In this document: positions 10,675 to 22,100 of the stretch, piece after piece
Layout of the letters: every line of letters starts with the position of its first letter
Position numbering within the stretch: the first letter of the stretch is position 1
DNA from: Leishmania martiniquensis
Taxonomy: Eukaryota; Euglenozoa; Kinetoplastea; Trypanosomatida; Trypanosomatidae
Direction of reading: 5' to 3'
DNA: 64,000 bases
NCBI RefSeq assembly: GCF_017916325.1
Contig: NC_090155.1
Span: 463,501-527,500, forward strand
Position numbers and translations under genes: made by a program
Notes under the pieces: generated by a model
Seen by the model: only the letters and a program-made list of their open reading frames with translations
What the model was told of the DNA's origin: nothing
Databases searched by the model: none

Positions 10675-13600
10675 ATGGATACGACGACAGACAGCAGCAC
10701 CCTTGGCGCCGCTTCCGCGCGGATGTGGCGGGCCACCAACGAGAAAAGTACGGCCGCAGCGTTCAAAGGAGATGGCGACACAACCAGCCTGCGCGAGGCT
10801 CTCGAAGCATCAGACGAGGACACGACGAACCCCTATGACGGGCCGCGAGAGGAGCAGCAAAGTCGGTCCGAGTCGGGCGGCAGCAGTACTACCTCAGTGG
10901 GTGGCTACCGCTCTGGGTCGCGCTCGGAGACTGGCCCCTCGGCTGATGCCGCAGCTGCCACGATCACGGGTGGTAAAAGCGCGTTGAGCGATGAGGCAGG
11001 GAGCTCTGCGGAAGTTACGAAGCGCCCGACCTACTCGTACCAAGCAACCCAAACCTCCTTGAAAGTGGTCACGCTGACAAGGAACACTGTCGCCCAGGAA
11101 CCGGGCCCGCCTACGTCTGCAAACACGAGTGCCGCCTTCCCTGAAGAGGTTTCGAAGGTTGTGGAGCTGTCCACGCCGACGCCGCCGCGCAGCAACTTCG
11201 TCGGCGGCCCCGGCGGCCCTCATCGCTCCGGCCCCGGCGGCGCGGGGGCGCGCACACCAGGCTCTCCTCTCCCCTCCGCCCCGCAGGCGGACACTACAAG
11301 CGCCCTATACGCTCTCTCCGACAGTTATGCGATTCCGCATAGCGCCGCCGTCAACGCGCCGTCGTTCTCGGTGCCCTACCCACCGAGCATCAGAACCGGC
11401 GTAGGAGCCGCTGCTACTTACACGTCGCAGCAGGCGACCTACCAAACGGTCACAAGCGAAATTAGCGCTCGTACAGTGGGCCCGGGCACTGCTGCGGTTG
11501 GTTCTGGTGTCATTTCCAGCGCTGGCCCCTCTTGGCAGAGGAACGACGACGACGAGCCCGCACAGCGGAAGCGTCGCTGGGCCGGTGCCGCGAATGCCGG
11601 CGGGAACCAGCCGCGCCGCGCCCGTCGCATCCGCATACAGGACGAAGTAGTGGTGGGGAACGAGGAACGCTCTGACGAGGAGGCCGAGGGATCGCATGAG
11701 ACGCACACGAGCAGCAGCTACTCGGACGAGGAAAGCAGCTACAGTTACAGCTACAGTGAAGAGGACTACGAGTACTACGAGGAGTTCTACGAGGAGGAGG
11801 TTGAGGAGGATGAAGAAGACGAGGAGGAGCCGCACATTGATTTGATTGAGGGCGCCACCGACGGTCACACCCTGCACGATATCCTCTACGGTACGCCGAA
11901 GGCTGGTGGGGGCGCCAACCGAGGCTACAGCAGAGAGCTCCGCGAGTCCACGCAGCCAGACGATCCCTTCCCCACCGCCTCAAAGGGTAAGAAAGACCCC
12001 CGCGACAGCGGCCATGCCCATCCCCGTTGCATCGGCGAGGGAAAGCGCTCACGACCCGCATCTGACCTTTCGCCGGAGGCTGCAGAGGAGGCGGCGGCGA
12101 TGCACCGTCGTTCTGCGACGCCGGAACGCGTGAAGGAGCGTCAGCGCCACCGCGACAAGTCAGCCAAGGCCCACGAGCGAGCGGACAACAAGGATGGCGA
12201 GAGTGGGCACAGCGCCGTTGCCGATGCTGGCAAGAAGCACAAGAAGAGCGGCTACGAGCACGGTGAGCCCTACACGGAGGGCACCTTCAAAGGCAGGAAC
12301 ACGAAGAAGAGCAAGAAGGCGGGCGGTCATTACGGGGTCAAGGAGGACCTTGATGAAATGGAGATGAACCGGGACGACTCGGATCGTGAAAGCAGCGAGG
12401 CGTCTCATGAGCCGATCACGAGCGCTGCACGGGCTGGCAAGGGCGACCGGGCAGCGTCCTACTACTCGAGCACCAGCGACTCCACAGATATCGATGATGC
12501 CTTCACCGCTCGCTCCGGGAGTCACGCGCGCCACCGTGGGCATCGGCCGACCACCAAAGAAGCAAAGGGCCGTCACCGCCGCCACCGCAACGGGGCTGAG
12601 GGTGCGGGAGAGGCGACGTCGACCAGGAAGCTTCTCCCGAAGGATGGTGGCAAAGTCTGGCAAGCAGAGGATCCTGCCGGCGTGCCGTCGCGGCAGAAGC
12701 GCGCTGGTGCCGATTCCAAGGCTTCAGAGAAGGCTGCGGGCAGCGCTGAGCCTGACGACGGAACAGACTCGTCAGAAGATGACGCGGAGTGGGAGGATGG
12801 CAAGCCAGGGACGAAGAGGGGCCGCCTCTCCAGTGACGATGACCGCTCCCCCAAAAGGGACGATGAAGACGCCACGAACAAAGAGAAGAAGAGCGGCCTC
12901 CTGATCAAGTGTGCCTGCTGCTCGAAGGAAAGTGCCAACAGCACCATGGACAGGAAGAAGACGGGGGAGGAGGGTGGCAGCGTCCTCAGCGAGGATGATC
13001 GCGCTTCCAAGAGGGATGGCAGAGGCGCCAAGGACAAGAAGAAGGGCGGCGTCCTCAGAAAAAGTTCCTGCTGCTCGGCGAAGGCGGACGACACCAAGGA
13101 CAAGGGCAAGAAGAAGGACAAGGAGCGTGGCAGAGACCACAAGGACAAGAAAAAGGGCGGCGTCCTCAGAAAAAGTTCCTGCTGCTCGGCGAAGGCGGAC
13201 GACACCAAGGACAAGGGCAAGAAGAAGGACAAGGAGCGTGGCAGAGACCACAAGGACAAGAAAAAGGGCGGCGTCCTCAGAAAAAGTTCCTGCTGCTCGG
13301 CGAAGGCGGACGACACCAAGGACAAGGGCAAGAAGAAGGACAAGGAGCGTGGCAGAGACCACAAGGACAAGAAAAAGGGCGGCGTCCTGATCAAGTGCGC
13401 CTGCTGCTCGAAGGAGGACGACGCGAAGGCCAAGGACAAATCCAAGGGTGGCCTCCTCATCAAGTGCGCCTGCTGCTCGAAGGAGGGCCCGAGCGATGTC
13501 AAGGACAAGAAAAAGAAAAAGGGCGGCTTCTGCAGCCGACTCCGCTCCTTCTTCTGTATGTGCAGAGGCAAGAAGAGCGCCAAGGATCAGGTGGCAGACA

Positions 13601-14292
13601 AGGACAAGCACGACGACGAACGCAGGGAGGCTGACACCTCCTCAACGGAGGAAGTGGAAGGTATGAGCTCCGACGAAACGTCCCTCTCCACGAGTCGCAC
13701 CTCGTCTCTGCAGAAGAGCCGCTCAGCATCCCCCGCCACGGATTCAGTAGACCGCCAGCCCAGCAACCGCCAGACGAACCGGAAGAGGCGCAAGACGGAC
13801 GAGGTATCGAGACCTTCCAAGCCACGGCAGGCAAAACCTCAGGTGGAAGAAATGGACGCCACCACTGACCCCTCGGTGCCTGTATCCCCGGCTTCGTCGG
13901 CATCGACGAGAGAGAAGAAAGGCCGCCTCGGGGACGAAGCAAGTGCGCCGGTGAGCAAGAAGGCAGCGCGTCAACCAACCCCGCGGCCCACGCCACGCTC
14001 GACTCGCCAGGCTCGCCGTCCGCACAGCCGCACGGAGTCCACAGGGGCGCATAGAGGTTCCGTTACACGGTCAGCTGATGACTCGCGCGCCCGTGGAAAG
14101 CCGGAGGACGCCAGTGTTTCGACTCCTTCGGGCGTGAAGGGTGTGGGTGAAAACCACGAGCCGAGCGAATCCAAGTCAGCTCAGACACCGCAACAGCACC
14201 CCAGCCGCCGCCACCGCCACCGTCAAACACGAGTTGCCGAGCATCCGAAGAAGCGAAGCAGAGAGAGCCGGCAGCGCAAGGAGGAGGAGTAG
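10675..14292 (+). CDS. Lys/Asp/Glu-rich low-complexity protein with cysteine-pair repeats
   Basis: 1205 aa from an ATG just after a splice acceptor. I recognise no enzymatic domain. The N-terminal third is Ser/Thr/Pro-rich. Residues about 340-400 are a highly acidic Glu/Tyr/Ser block. The middle is very basic with many KKxKK clusters. Residues 786-896 are three tandem 37-residue copies, each with a KSSCCS core in a KD/KK-rich frame. They are flanked by four related units with KCACCSKE (about 742, 905 and 924) or a GGFCSRLRSFFCMC end (about 948). The C-terminal 230 residues are Ser/Thr/Arg-rich and disordered. Paired cysteines beside basic residues could be palmitoylation or metal-binding sites; this is inference. 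Likely a trypanosomatid-specific disordered protein. The coding frame is supported by its length and consistent codon use. Confidence 0.75.
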   Translation: MDTTTDSSTLGAASARMWRATNEKSTAAAFKGDGDTTSLREALEASDEDTTNPYDGPREEQQSRSESGGSSTTSVGGYRSGSRSETGPSADAAAATITGGKSALSDEAGSSAEVTKRPTYSYQATQTSLKVVTLTRNTVAQEPGPPTSANTSAAFPEEVSKVVELSTPTPPRSNFVGGPGGPHRSGPGGAGARTPGSPLPSAPQADTTSALYALSDSYAIPHSAAVNAPSFSVPYPPSIRTGVGAAATYTSQQATYQTVTSEISARTVGPGTAAVGSGVISSAGPSWQRNDDDEPAQRKRRWAGAANAGGNQPRRARRIRIQDEVVVGNEERSDEEAEGSHETHTSSSYSDEESSYSYSYSEEDYEYYEEFYEEEVEEDEEDEEEPHIDLIEGATDGHTLHDILYGTPKAGGGANRGYSRELRESTQPDDPFPTASKGKKDPRDSGHAHPRCIGEGKRSRPASDLSPEAAEEAAAMHRRSATPERVKERQRHRDKSAKAHERADNKDGESGHSAVADAGKKHKKSGYEHGEPYTEGTFKGRNTKKSKKAGGHYGVKEDLDEMEMNRDDSDRESSEASHEPITSAARAGKGDRAASYYSSTSDSTDIDDAFTARSGSHARHRGHRPTTKEAKGRHRRHRNGAEGAGEATSTRKLLPKDGGKVWQAEDPAGVPSRQKRAGADSKASEKAAGSAEPDDGTDSSEDDAEWEDGKPGTKRGRLSSDDDRSPKRDDEDATNKEKKSGLLIKCACCSKESANSTMDRKKTGEEGGSVLSEDDRASKRDGRGAKDKKKGGVLRKSSCCSAKADDTKDKGKKKDKERGRDHKDKKKGGVLRKSSCCSAKADDTKDKGKKKDKERGRDHKDKKKGGVLRKSSCCSAKADDTKDKGKKKDKERGRDHKDKKKGGVLIKCACCSKEDDAKAKDKSKGGLLIKCACCSKEGPSDVKDKKKKKGGFCSRLRSFFCMCRGKKSAKDQVADKDKHDDERREADTSSTEEVEGMSSDETSLSTSRTSSLQKSRSASPATDSVDRQPSNRQTNRKRRKTDEVSRPSKPRQAKPQVEEMDATTDPSVPVSPASSASTREKKGRLGDEASAPVSKKAARQPTPRPTPRSTRQARRPHSRTESTGAHRGSVTRSADDSRARGKPEDASVSTPSGVKGVGENHEPSESKSAQTPQQHPSRRHRHRQTRVAEHPKKRSRESRQRKEEE
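13030..13362 (+). repeat. 111-bp coding tandem repeat, 3 copies
   Basis: Copies begin at 13030, 13141 and 13252, with a partial fourth at 13363. The period is exactly 111 bp (37 codons). Copies differ only slightly: the first has AAGAAGAAG where the later ones have AAGAAAAAG. The unit encodes a Lys/Asp-rich frame around a CC pair. Near-identity suggests recent expansion or ongoing homogenisation. Confidence 0.95.
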
Positions 14293-16295
14293 GAGGAGGT
14301 GCCGTCACATCGGCGGCGCCCCCTGGAACGTGAGCATCGCTGGCCTCGATGTTCATTTTTGGAGGCGAGTCCGCTCTCCCCTCCCCCTCTCCCTCCCTCC
14401 TTCCCTCTTCTCCGTTTACTTGTTCGTTTCTCACTCTCGTCTTCTCGCCCGCGGTCAAAGGAGTGGAGGAAATCGCGGGAGGCGGGCACGGGGGAGGGGG
14501 GAGCGGGGGAAGCGCTTCCTTCTCGTGCGTGCATACGTATGCCATCTCCTCCCCCCCGCTGCGCGATGTATCCTCCTGCTCCTCTCTTCTCCGTTCCTCC
14601 TCTCCCCTCCGTCTGTGATCTGCTTGCTTGGCGCACGTCTGACTTTGGTGTCCTGCAGTGCTGTCTGCGCCCTCTCCGCTTCCAGGCCTTGTTGCCCTCT
14701 CTCTCCCTCTTCCTCTGTGTGTGTGTGTGTCTGTGTGTCTTCTGCCTGTGCCACGTGTCTGCGGAGTGTGGAGGGAGACGCATGTGCGTGGTGGGGGGGC
14801 GGTGTGGTATGTGCGGGAGGGGCGATTCGTATTGTGTTGTCCGAGCAGATCCACCTCCGCAGCACCATCGTTTTCTTCCGCACCCCTCCCTCCATCAAAG
14901 AAAGCCAAGCGGGAAGGGCAGGAACGAGAGAGGCGGACACATGGTAGAGGGGAGCATATCCTCGGCCACTGCCAGCGGTGTCTCTGGTCCATAACGGGCG
15001 CCTTTATTGTCGCCCGGTCTCTGCTTCTGTGAGAGTGCCCTCTCCCTCTCGCAAGCTCTTGTTTTTTTTCGCGCCAGCACGCCTATACACGCCGCGTTCT
15101 TTTTTCTTTTCCGTCGGTGTTCATGTCATTCCTGTCGCGCGTCGATTGTTGGTGCCGTTCACTCGTATTAGACTTCCCCCCACTCTCTCTCTCTCCCTCT
15201 CCCTCTCCCTCTCCATCCGCGTCGCGCGCTTCCCTCTGCCCACCTCTTCCGCATTTCCTTTCGCGGTGTTGAGAAGGATACACCTGTGCATTGTCATTTT
15301 ATAAAGAAGCAAAGGGAGAAGACTTTGCTGTGTAGTGTACCAGCGCTCGCAGGCGCAGCTCACGCGTGTGCTCCGCATGGCTATATTTGGCTCGCTTCTT
15401 CCCTCTCCCCCTCTTTTCCTGTACCTGTCGCGTCCTCGCACAACCCTCTCTCTTCCGTCTAGCCGTTCATTGGCTGTTGCCCCACCCCCATTCCCACAGA
15501 CAGACACACGCACGCGCGCACCACCGCCTTTTTCTGTGTATGTGCTCACGCGAGCGTGGGTGGGCCCTTTATCGTCTCGACGTCCTCTTCTTCTTTGCGC
15601 TTCATGGCTATGATTTCGTTTGTTTCACTTTTTTGGTGTCCGTTGGCGTGCTTCCGCTTTGTTTGCTCGCCTGCCTTCCTGTACCACACACACACTCGCA
15701 CACGCACACGCCCTTTCCACCACTCTCTTTGTCTCTCCACCGCCACAATCACCCCCACCACCACCTCGTCACCTGCCGCATTCGTTTCCCCCTTCTCGCT
15801 CTCTTATGGTATACTCCAGTGTGTGAGGGAGCACTGTAAGTGTTGGCCACCGTTTATTTTTCACTCTCTCCCCCTCCTCTTTCATCCCTGGCATTATTTG
15901 CTTGCGTAGGCGGCGCTATACTCGGTGCCACACCGGATGGGGACCTCTCGCAACCCCATTCTCCCCTCCCTCACCACACACATACAAAAGAAAATGTTTA
16001 CCGACGCGCAGCTCTTTTGTTTCAGTGTTGATGGCCACTCTTTTTTGTGTGTATGTGCGTTTGTATCCCTTCGCCCGCAACTTCGTGCACACATGAACGT
16101 GCGCACGAGCCCTCTGTACGTGTGACACCTTTTCCTGTTTGCGATTAGATTCATCTGAGCTTGACCTCCGTTCAGGCGATGGGATATTGTCTGCGTTTTT
16201 TTTCATATGTATCGCTGCTCTGTTCAGCGTGTCCATTCTTCAGCAACGGGAAAAAAAATTAGTTTGCCTCCGCTCCATCCCCGCCCCCCTTTTCC

Positions 16296-16600
16296 CAACT
16301 CTGTGAGACCCAGTCTCTTGTCGGGCGAGGCAGTCGTAGGTGAATGCGTACTACAGCAATGCTTCGACTCACCCTCCTAAGCACGGCCCCTCCCTCCAAC
16401 TTGGCCCACTCACCACCCACCCCTGCTCCACTGGTCGCCTCACATCAGTGGGCAGAGTGAGGGCCGGGTGAGGCAGACGTTAGGTTCACGCAAGAGCCTC
16501 GTCCTTTATATGAAAGGCACTTGCATGCTCACCGTCGCGGGCCGCTCCGACGCCACGTGATGCGGGACGCGACTTCCTGGCATGAGGAGCCATGAATCGC
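16296..16600 (+). mobile_element. SIDER-like degenerate retroposon (copy A)
   Basis: This stretch aligns, with many substitutions and small gaps, to 41537-41860. Shared blocks in the same order include CAACTCTG, CGAGGCAG, GCAATGC..CGAC, CACGGCCC, GCCTCACA, a GGGTTACGC/AGGTTCACGC block, GGCAC..GC..TCAC, and CATGAGGA. Degenerate roughly 0.5-kb retroposons (SIDER1/2) are common in Leishmania 3' UTRs, and SIDER2 is linked to mRNA instability. The family name is inference; the pairwise relation is seen. Confidence 0.5.
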
Positions 16601-19067
16601 TCTGGCTTCCCCTCTTCATCAGGGTTGCTTGACCCTGCTGCACAACAAGAAGTGATTCGGCACTTGCCAAGGAATGAGAGTGGGGAGGGGGGGCGGGAGC
16701 TGCCTGCCCTTCCTCCTTCCCCCACCACCTTTGTCACTCAGGACGGCCTTTAGAATGATGAAGTACGTCTTTGCCTGCACGCGTTAGTGAGTGCGACGCA
16801 GTGCAGTGTCGGCACGCCCCTTCGCATCCTCTCCCGCTGTTTGGCCCGTCAGGGCCTCTGCTCGGTGCTTTTTTTTACGGAGACGCCTTAGGCGGAATTC
16901 GCTGCCAGCTTGGGATAGCGGCCCCCTCCCGCCCATCACTTTAATCCCCATTGTCCACCCCGCATTCTTTCTCGCATCGGCTCACGGCTTCGATCGCCGG
17001 TCAAGCTCGACAGGGGGGGTACGTAAAGAAGCAAGTATACACCAGTGAATGACCCTTCTATCGGCATGGATGATGCCAGTCAAGCACGGCTGTGTAATGT
17101 TGCATGTTGGCGCGTATTCAGCTCCACGCGCACGCTTTTTCCCTTCATGATTTGTTCAAGAGTCGTTCGTCTCTCTCTCTCTCCTTCGTCGTGCATTAGA
17201 GCCCAGCAGCAGACACAGCAGCACTGTAAAGACAGAAGAAAGCACAGTTCGTCTCTGCTCTCTGCTCTCTCTCTTTGTGCACCAGTGGGTATGCATCGGC
17301 AGGCGAGCAGTGTGTGTGTGTGTGTCGTCGGCTCCCTCATGGATCGGCCTCGGCACTCCGGTCGGGGACGCCACAGGGGGGGGGAGAAGTGAGAAAGGGC
17401 TGACGCGGTGGGAGTGTGGGTCTTTCTTTTCTAGCGGCCCTTCTGCCTGGCCGTCCTCTTCCGCTCGCCCTCCTCGCCGGCAACGCAAGGAGGAGGTGCA
17501 CAATGCGAAGGAAGAAAAAAGGCGGCGGGGCGTCCTTTCAGGAGAATCTTTAACGTTGATGAACCGCTGCCTCCCCCTCTCCTCACCTTTCCTCACCTCA
17601 TTCTCAAATTATGCCGACTGCTGCCTCTCCCCCACTGCATGTGTCGCGCAGTTTTCAATAAAACACGCACACGCACACACACGGCCGCCTTCCCCGAAAT
17701 CGAAAATAGAACGATAGGTGTGAGAGCTTCGGCTTCCTTTTTTTTCGTGTCTCCTCTCTTCGCCGTTGCTTTGCCCTCTGCGTCGTTCGCTTTGGCTGCA
17801 CACCTGTCTTGCACACACACGCACGCAGACCCCCTCCCCACCCACCCATTTGTCTCACCGGACACACAGTAATTCATCTCGGTGTAAGCAGCAGCCACAG
17901 GCGCGCGCGCGGCATACACTAGTCGGTACAAAAGGGAACGGTAAGAAGAAAAAAAAAAACGTCATCCACATACAAGTCTGCAGCGATCACGCGAAGCTCC
18001 TGTGAAGCGGCATCGCGGCAGCGGTGGAGGAGAAGGGGTTTTTCTTGAGGGAATGGGAGGGGGAGGGGAGCATAAAGAGTGAGCAATGGCTGCTGTCTGC
18101 CTTTTCCTCTCACCATTTCCTCCCCTCGTCGGCGCCTCTTCCTCACCCTTCGCCGTGTGAGTTGGCGGCGGCGCACACGCACGCAGGTCCTTTGCGCCTC
18201 TTCCATATCGTTTCTGGACTGAAAGAACAGCAGCTGTCCATACCCACAGACACACCTCCCTCCCTCCCTCCCTCTCTCTCTCTTGTGTGCGCCTCGCCCT
18301 CCTCCTATTCTCGTTCCCCGTTGCTCGCCACAGTCGGCCCCCTCTCGCTCTGTGGGGGGGTGCGTATGTCCCTGTCTTTAGGCGCCTTTCACGCACACGC
18401 ACACACAATTCCTTCGTATTTCCCTTATTTCTCTTGGTCCACCCTCGAAAACGGCTCTCGGTGTTTCTGTTTGATTCTGTGCTTACGCCTTCCTAGCACT
18501 GCCCCGCGGGAGTGCTATCCCCCACCCTCACCCCCACCTCTCTCTCCCCTCTAGCACCCCCTCCCCGCACGCTGGCAGCATTGCTGCATTTCTGTCTGCC
18601 TGTCTGAGAAGGCTGTGGCCGTATTTTCAGCGGCCGTGCTCGTGTGCGCGGCGGGGGCGTGAAGGCAGGGCGCCGTTTGTCGCTCTATTGTACGTTAGTG
18701 CGCCTCTCCACCTGTCTACCGGTGTTTGTTGGTGTGTGTCTCTCAACACCGTCTCTAATCGTGTCGTCTCTTATTTTGCTTTCTGTCTGTCTCTGTCTGT
18801 GTGCCCGTGGCGCTCTCTCTCTCTGTCTCTCACTCACACTCACTCACACACCTTCTTTTGTGTTGCGGTGGTCCTCTGTCACGCATTGTTCTCGAGTAGA
18901 CTTGTGTGCTTCTCTTCTTTTTTTTTGGTGGACGCGCGGCCATTTCGTGTAGTCCAAAGTGTGAGTGTGGGGAGCGGGCGGATAGGAATGAATAGAGAAG
19001 ATCGGCGCCTCTCTCACGGTCCCTCTCCTGAACAACCACTCTCGCCCTTCTGCGCCATCGCCCTTGT

Positions 19068-19132
19068 TCCCTCCCTCCCTCCCCCCTCTCTCTCCTCCCG
19101 CCCCCCTCCCTCTTCACCTCTCTGAGCATCAG
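19068..19132 (+). promoter_or_regulatory. Trans-splice acceptor of the TOR gene
   Basis: A long pyrimidine tract (19068-19123) has no AG until 19125-19126, with another AG at 19131-19132. These lie only 11-18 nt before the ATG at 19144, predicting a very short 5' UTR. Confidence 0.5.
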
Positions 19133-19143
19133 CGAGTCGGGAA

Positions 19144-22100
19144 ATGCAGCAGCTGCACTGGACGGCGGCGCGCGGCCAGCTGCCTGTACCTCAACACTCA
19201 CAGTACCCCTTACCGCACACATCCACCCATGCTAGTCAGAAACAGCAGCCCTTGCATCCGCATGGGACCTCGGGACTGACCGCTTCCGGCATGGGCGGCG
19301 GGGGTGCAGGGATGAACATTTCTTCCGGCGCCGCTGGCGGCGCGCCAGCTGCCCTCAACAACGCCTTTTACAGCCCCCGCTTTGCGTACCCGATGGGTCA
19401 GCTACCGCCCGGTCAGAACCAGCCGCAGCGCTCTCCTCGTTCGCTGGCCGGTCCAACTCCTGGCGGTGTCCTTAGTAGCAGTAGAGGTGGGCTAGAGCTA
19501 AACGCGACGCTCGCCGGGCGCGAGGCGCCGGCCATCGCCGGCGCCAACTCCGCCGCCGCTCACACGAGCTCTGCTGCTGCTGGCGTGTTCTTTAGCGGTA
19601 CTCGCACTAACTTTACCGACTTTGGTACAGCAGCGGCGTACGGGCTCGGCACCGGCGGCGTTAGCTCACCGAACAGGGCCAACGCCAATGCCGGTAGCAC
19701 CCTCGCAGACGCAAGTGATGAGGAGGTGAATCAGTTGCTACGGGAGCTGGAATGCTCTGTGGACAGTCCGCACGCGTTGGCAGTTCTTCGAGACGCCGTG
19801 GACGCCATCGAAGCGCGCGCGCTGGCCAACTTCGACCCTCTGTCGCGCGATACGTTTCTGGAGCAGCGCATTCGCGATGTCCTCACGGAGCTGTCGCGGA
19901 CGCCAAACGAGCGTTCCTTGCTGCTCGCTGTAAGTCTCGTAGAGGCGTTGATCCCGATCGTCTATACCAGTCCTCACTCCAAGTACACGCGCCTTTGCCG
20001 CAGTCTCTCGGTGTTGCGGCAAAGCGGGAATGAGAAGGCCGCCAGGGAGGCGCAGCGGGTGTACAAACTGCTTTTGGAGGCGGATGCGCGCTACCCAGGG
20101 CCAGAGGCGCCGCTGAAGGCATTTGTGCAGAAGGAGCTGCGCGAAAACTGCGAGCAGGCACTCCTGCAACTTCACGGCCGCGTGCAGCAGGCCAAATCGG
20201 CCTTCCCGGCTCAGTTCTTCTCTATCATGCTCGGCTGCGCCGCCACTGCCGAAGTGAACCCGCGCTACATCTCTGGCACAGCTCGTGTGCAGGCAATTCA
20301 ACTCAGCATGATGCTCACAGGCAGCCCCGACGCGCTGCTCCGCGAAGCCGCCTACGAGTGCCTGGTCGCCATCTTCCGAAACACAAGCAGCATGCGGCCC
20401 AACGAGCTGGTGCTGGAGAACCGGCGCCTCTGCGATGAGTGCATGCGGACGCTGAACGCGAGTCAGCACAACGAGGGCCACATTGTATCAGCTCTAAAGA
20501 CCCTACACGCCCTCCTCAGTAGTCGCGGGCTCTCCTCGATCGATAGGCAGGTGATGCCGCAGCTATGCGTGCTCGTCACTGAGCAGCAGCGAGTATCCAA
20601 ATCGCCTCTGGTGCGCGGCGCCGTGTGCGACCTAGTGCCGATCATTGCGCCGGTCGACATCGCGTCTACACCGCGCCGCACCACCTACTGCGCTATAATC
20701 ATGGAGCCCGTGAAGAATGTGCGCGACGAGCGCTTCAAGGCGCACGAGCTGCAAAATGTGGCCTCCTTCGTCCGCAGTGTAGGGTACAGTGTGTTTGACC
20801 CGACGAGTCGCACAAACTTGGAGTCGATTCTGCAACGCTACATCTCCCGTCCGGAGACGCAGGAAGCATGCTGGTCCATCATGGCGGCCATCTGCGCGGC
20901 CTCGACGTCGGCCAGCGGAAGCGCCGCATCGCTAGGACCCATGGGCGGTGGCCGTCGCGCCGACCACGTCAGCACTTCCACCACACTCCCGAGCCCAACA
21001 GCGCAGAATCCCTCTCAAGACGTCTGCTTGACACCCTCCATCGCTGAGGTGCGAAAGGCCTCACGGCACTCCAGTCGCGACACCGTTGCAGCCTCCGTCC
21101 ACATTCAGCGACCTCTGCGGTCAGACAGCGAACCGAACGCAGCCTCGCCGTTGGTGCCACTGGCGCAGTCCTCGAACGACCACAACGACGAAAACGCCAA
21201 CCAGGAGGGCGCCCCGCTCATCTCCATTACGACAACCTCACTACGCTCGGCAGGCCCGTGCTCCCTCAGCGTCTCCCCTACCTCGACCACCGCACCAGTC
21301 TTTGGCCTCTCCACTCCGAGTGCACACCACGCCCTGACCATTGACGACATTGTGCAGCGCTGCTTGCCCTACCTCACCCACGCGACCCTGACCCAGTCTC
21401 TCGTAGACTCGCTTCGTGTAATACAAGCCTCGTGCCCGCAGCTGTGCGCCGATGTGCAGACGGCTCTGGACAAACTGGTTGATAGCGTTTTGAAGGAGCC
21501 TATCGCTCCATCGGCAGCGGCCGGCGCGTTCCCCCAGTCCTTGGCCCAGCTTTTGAGCTCCACAGCCCAACAGCAGCATCAGCAAGGCCACTCCTTACAC
21601 AACCGCGACGGTGGCGACGGTAGTATCAGCGGCTTTGGGGGCACGGCAATCAACAGCGCCTCTCGTGTCGTCGGGTCTCACCCGTTCAGCCTCGGCAACA
21701 ACACGGAGTCGATGATGACGCTCTCTCGCTCAGGGATATGCAGCACACCTGTTGGCGCTGGCGGCGCGGTGGGGCGCCTAACACAGTACTTTCGGCCAAG
21801 CGAAAATACGGCAGCGCCCCGCCGCGAGGGCAGCACGAGCAGCGTGGCCCCGTCCTCACCCTTGGCACCGCGCCCCTCCTCTGGCCATACACACTCAGGG
21901 AACAACAGCTTCCTGGGTCCCGAGAGCGCCTACACCGTTGGCAGCGGCGACGCGAGCAGCGGAGCCCCTTACGGTGCCGGCGGACCACTTCGCTGCTCCC
22001 CGCTCTCGGCGCCGACCAGCACACCCTTTAGTCCTGTAGCGCACGCGGTGGCAAGCGGCAGCGGTGCAGGTGGCGCCAGTGCGGCGGTCGCACCCCCACC

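Larger units (their letters stand above)
14293..19143 (+). other. Unusually long spacer before TOR
   Basis: 4.85 kb without a credible gene on either strand. It is dominated by CT tracts, CA/GT and other microsatellites, and scattered T or A runs. Long frames here (for example 14063-14992 minus) are products of low complexity. It contains a SIDER-like degenerate element at about 16296-16600. Most of it is probably the 3' UTR of the upstream gene. Confidence 0.6.

Noticed and set aside
13030..13480. CRISPR-like or satellite array
   Set aside because: The 111-bp repeat has no spacers and keeps the reading frame exactly. It is a coding tandem repeat.
14063..14992. 309-residue minus-strand frame after the CC-repeat gene
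   Set aside because: It overlaps the end of a real gene and then runs through CT/GA microsatellite DNA. Its translation is Pro/Arg/Glu/Thr low complexity.
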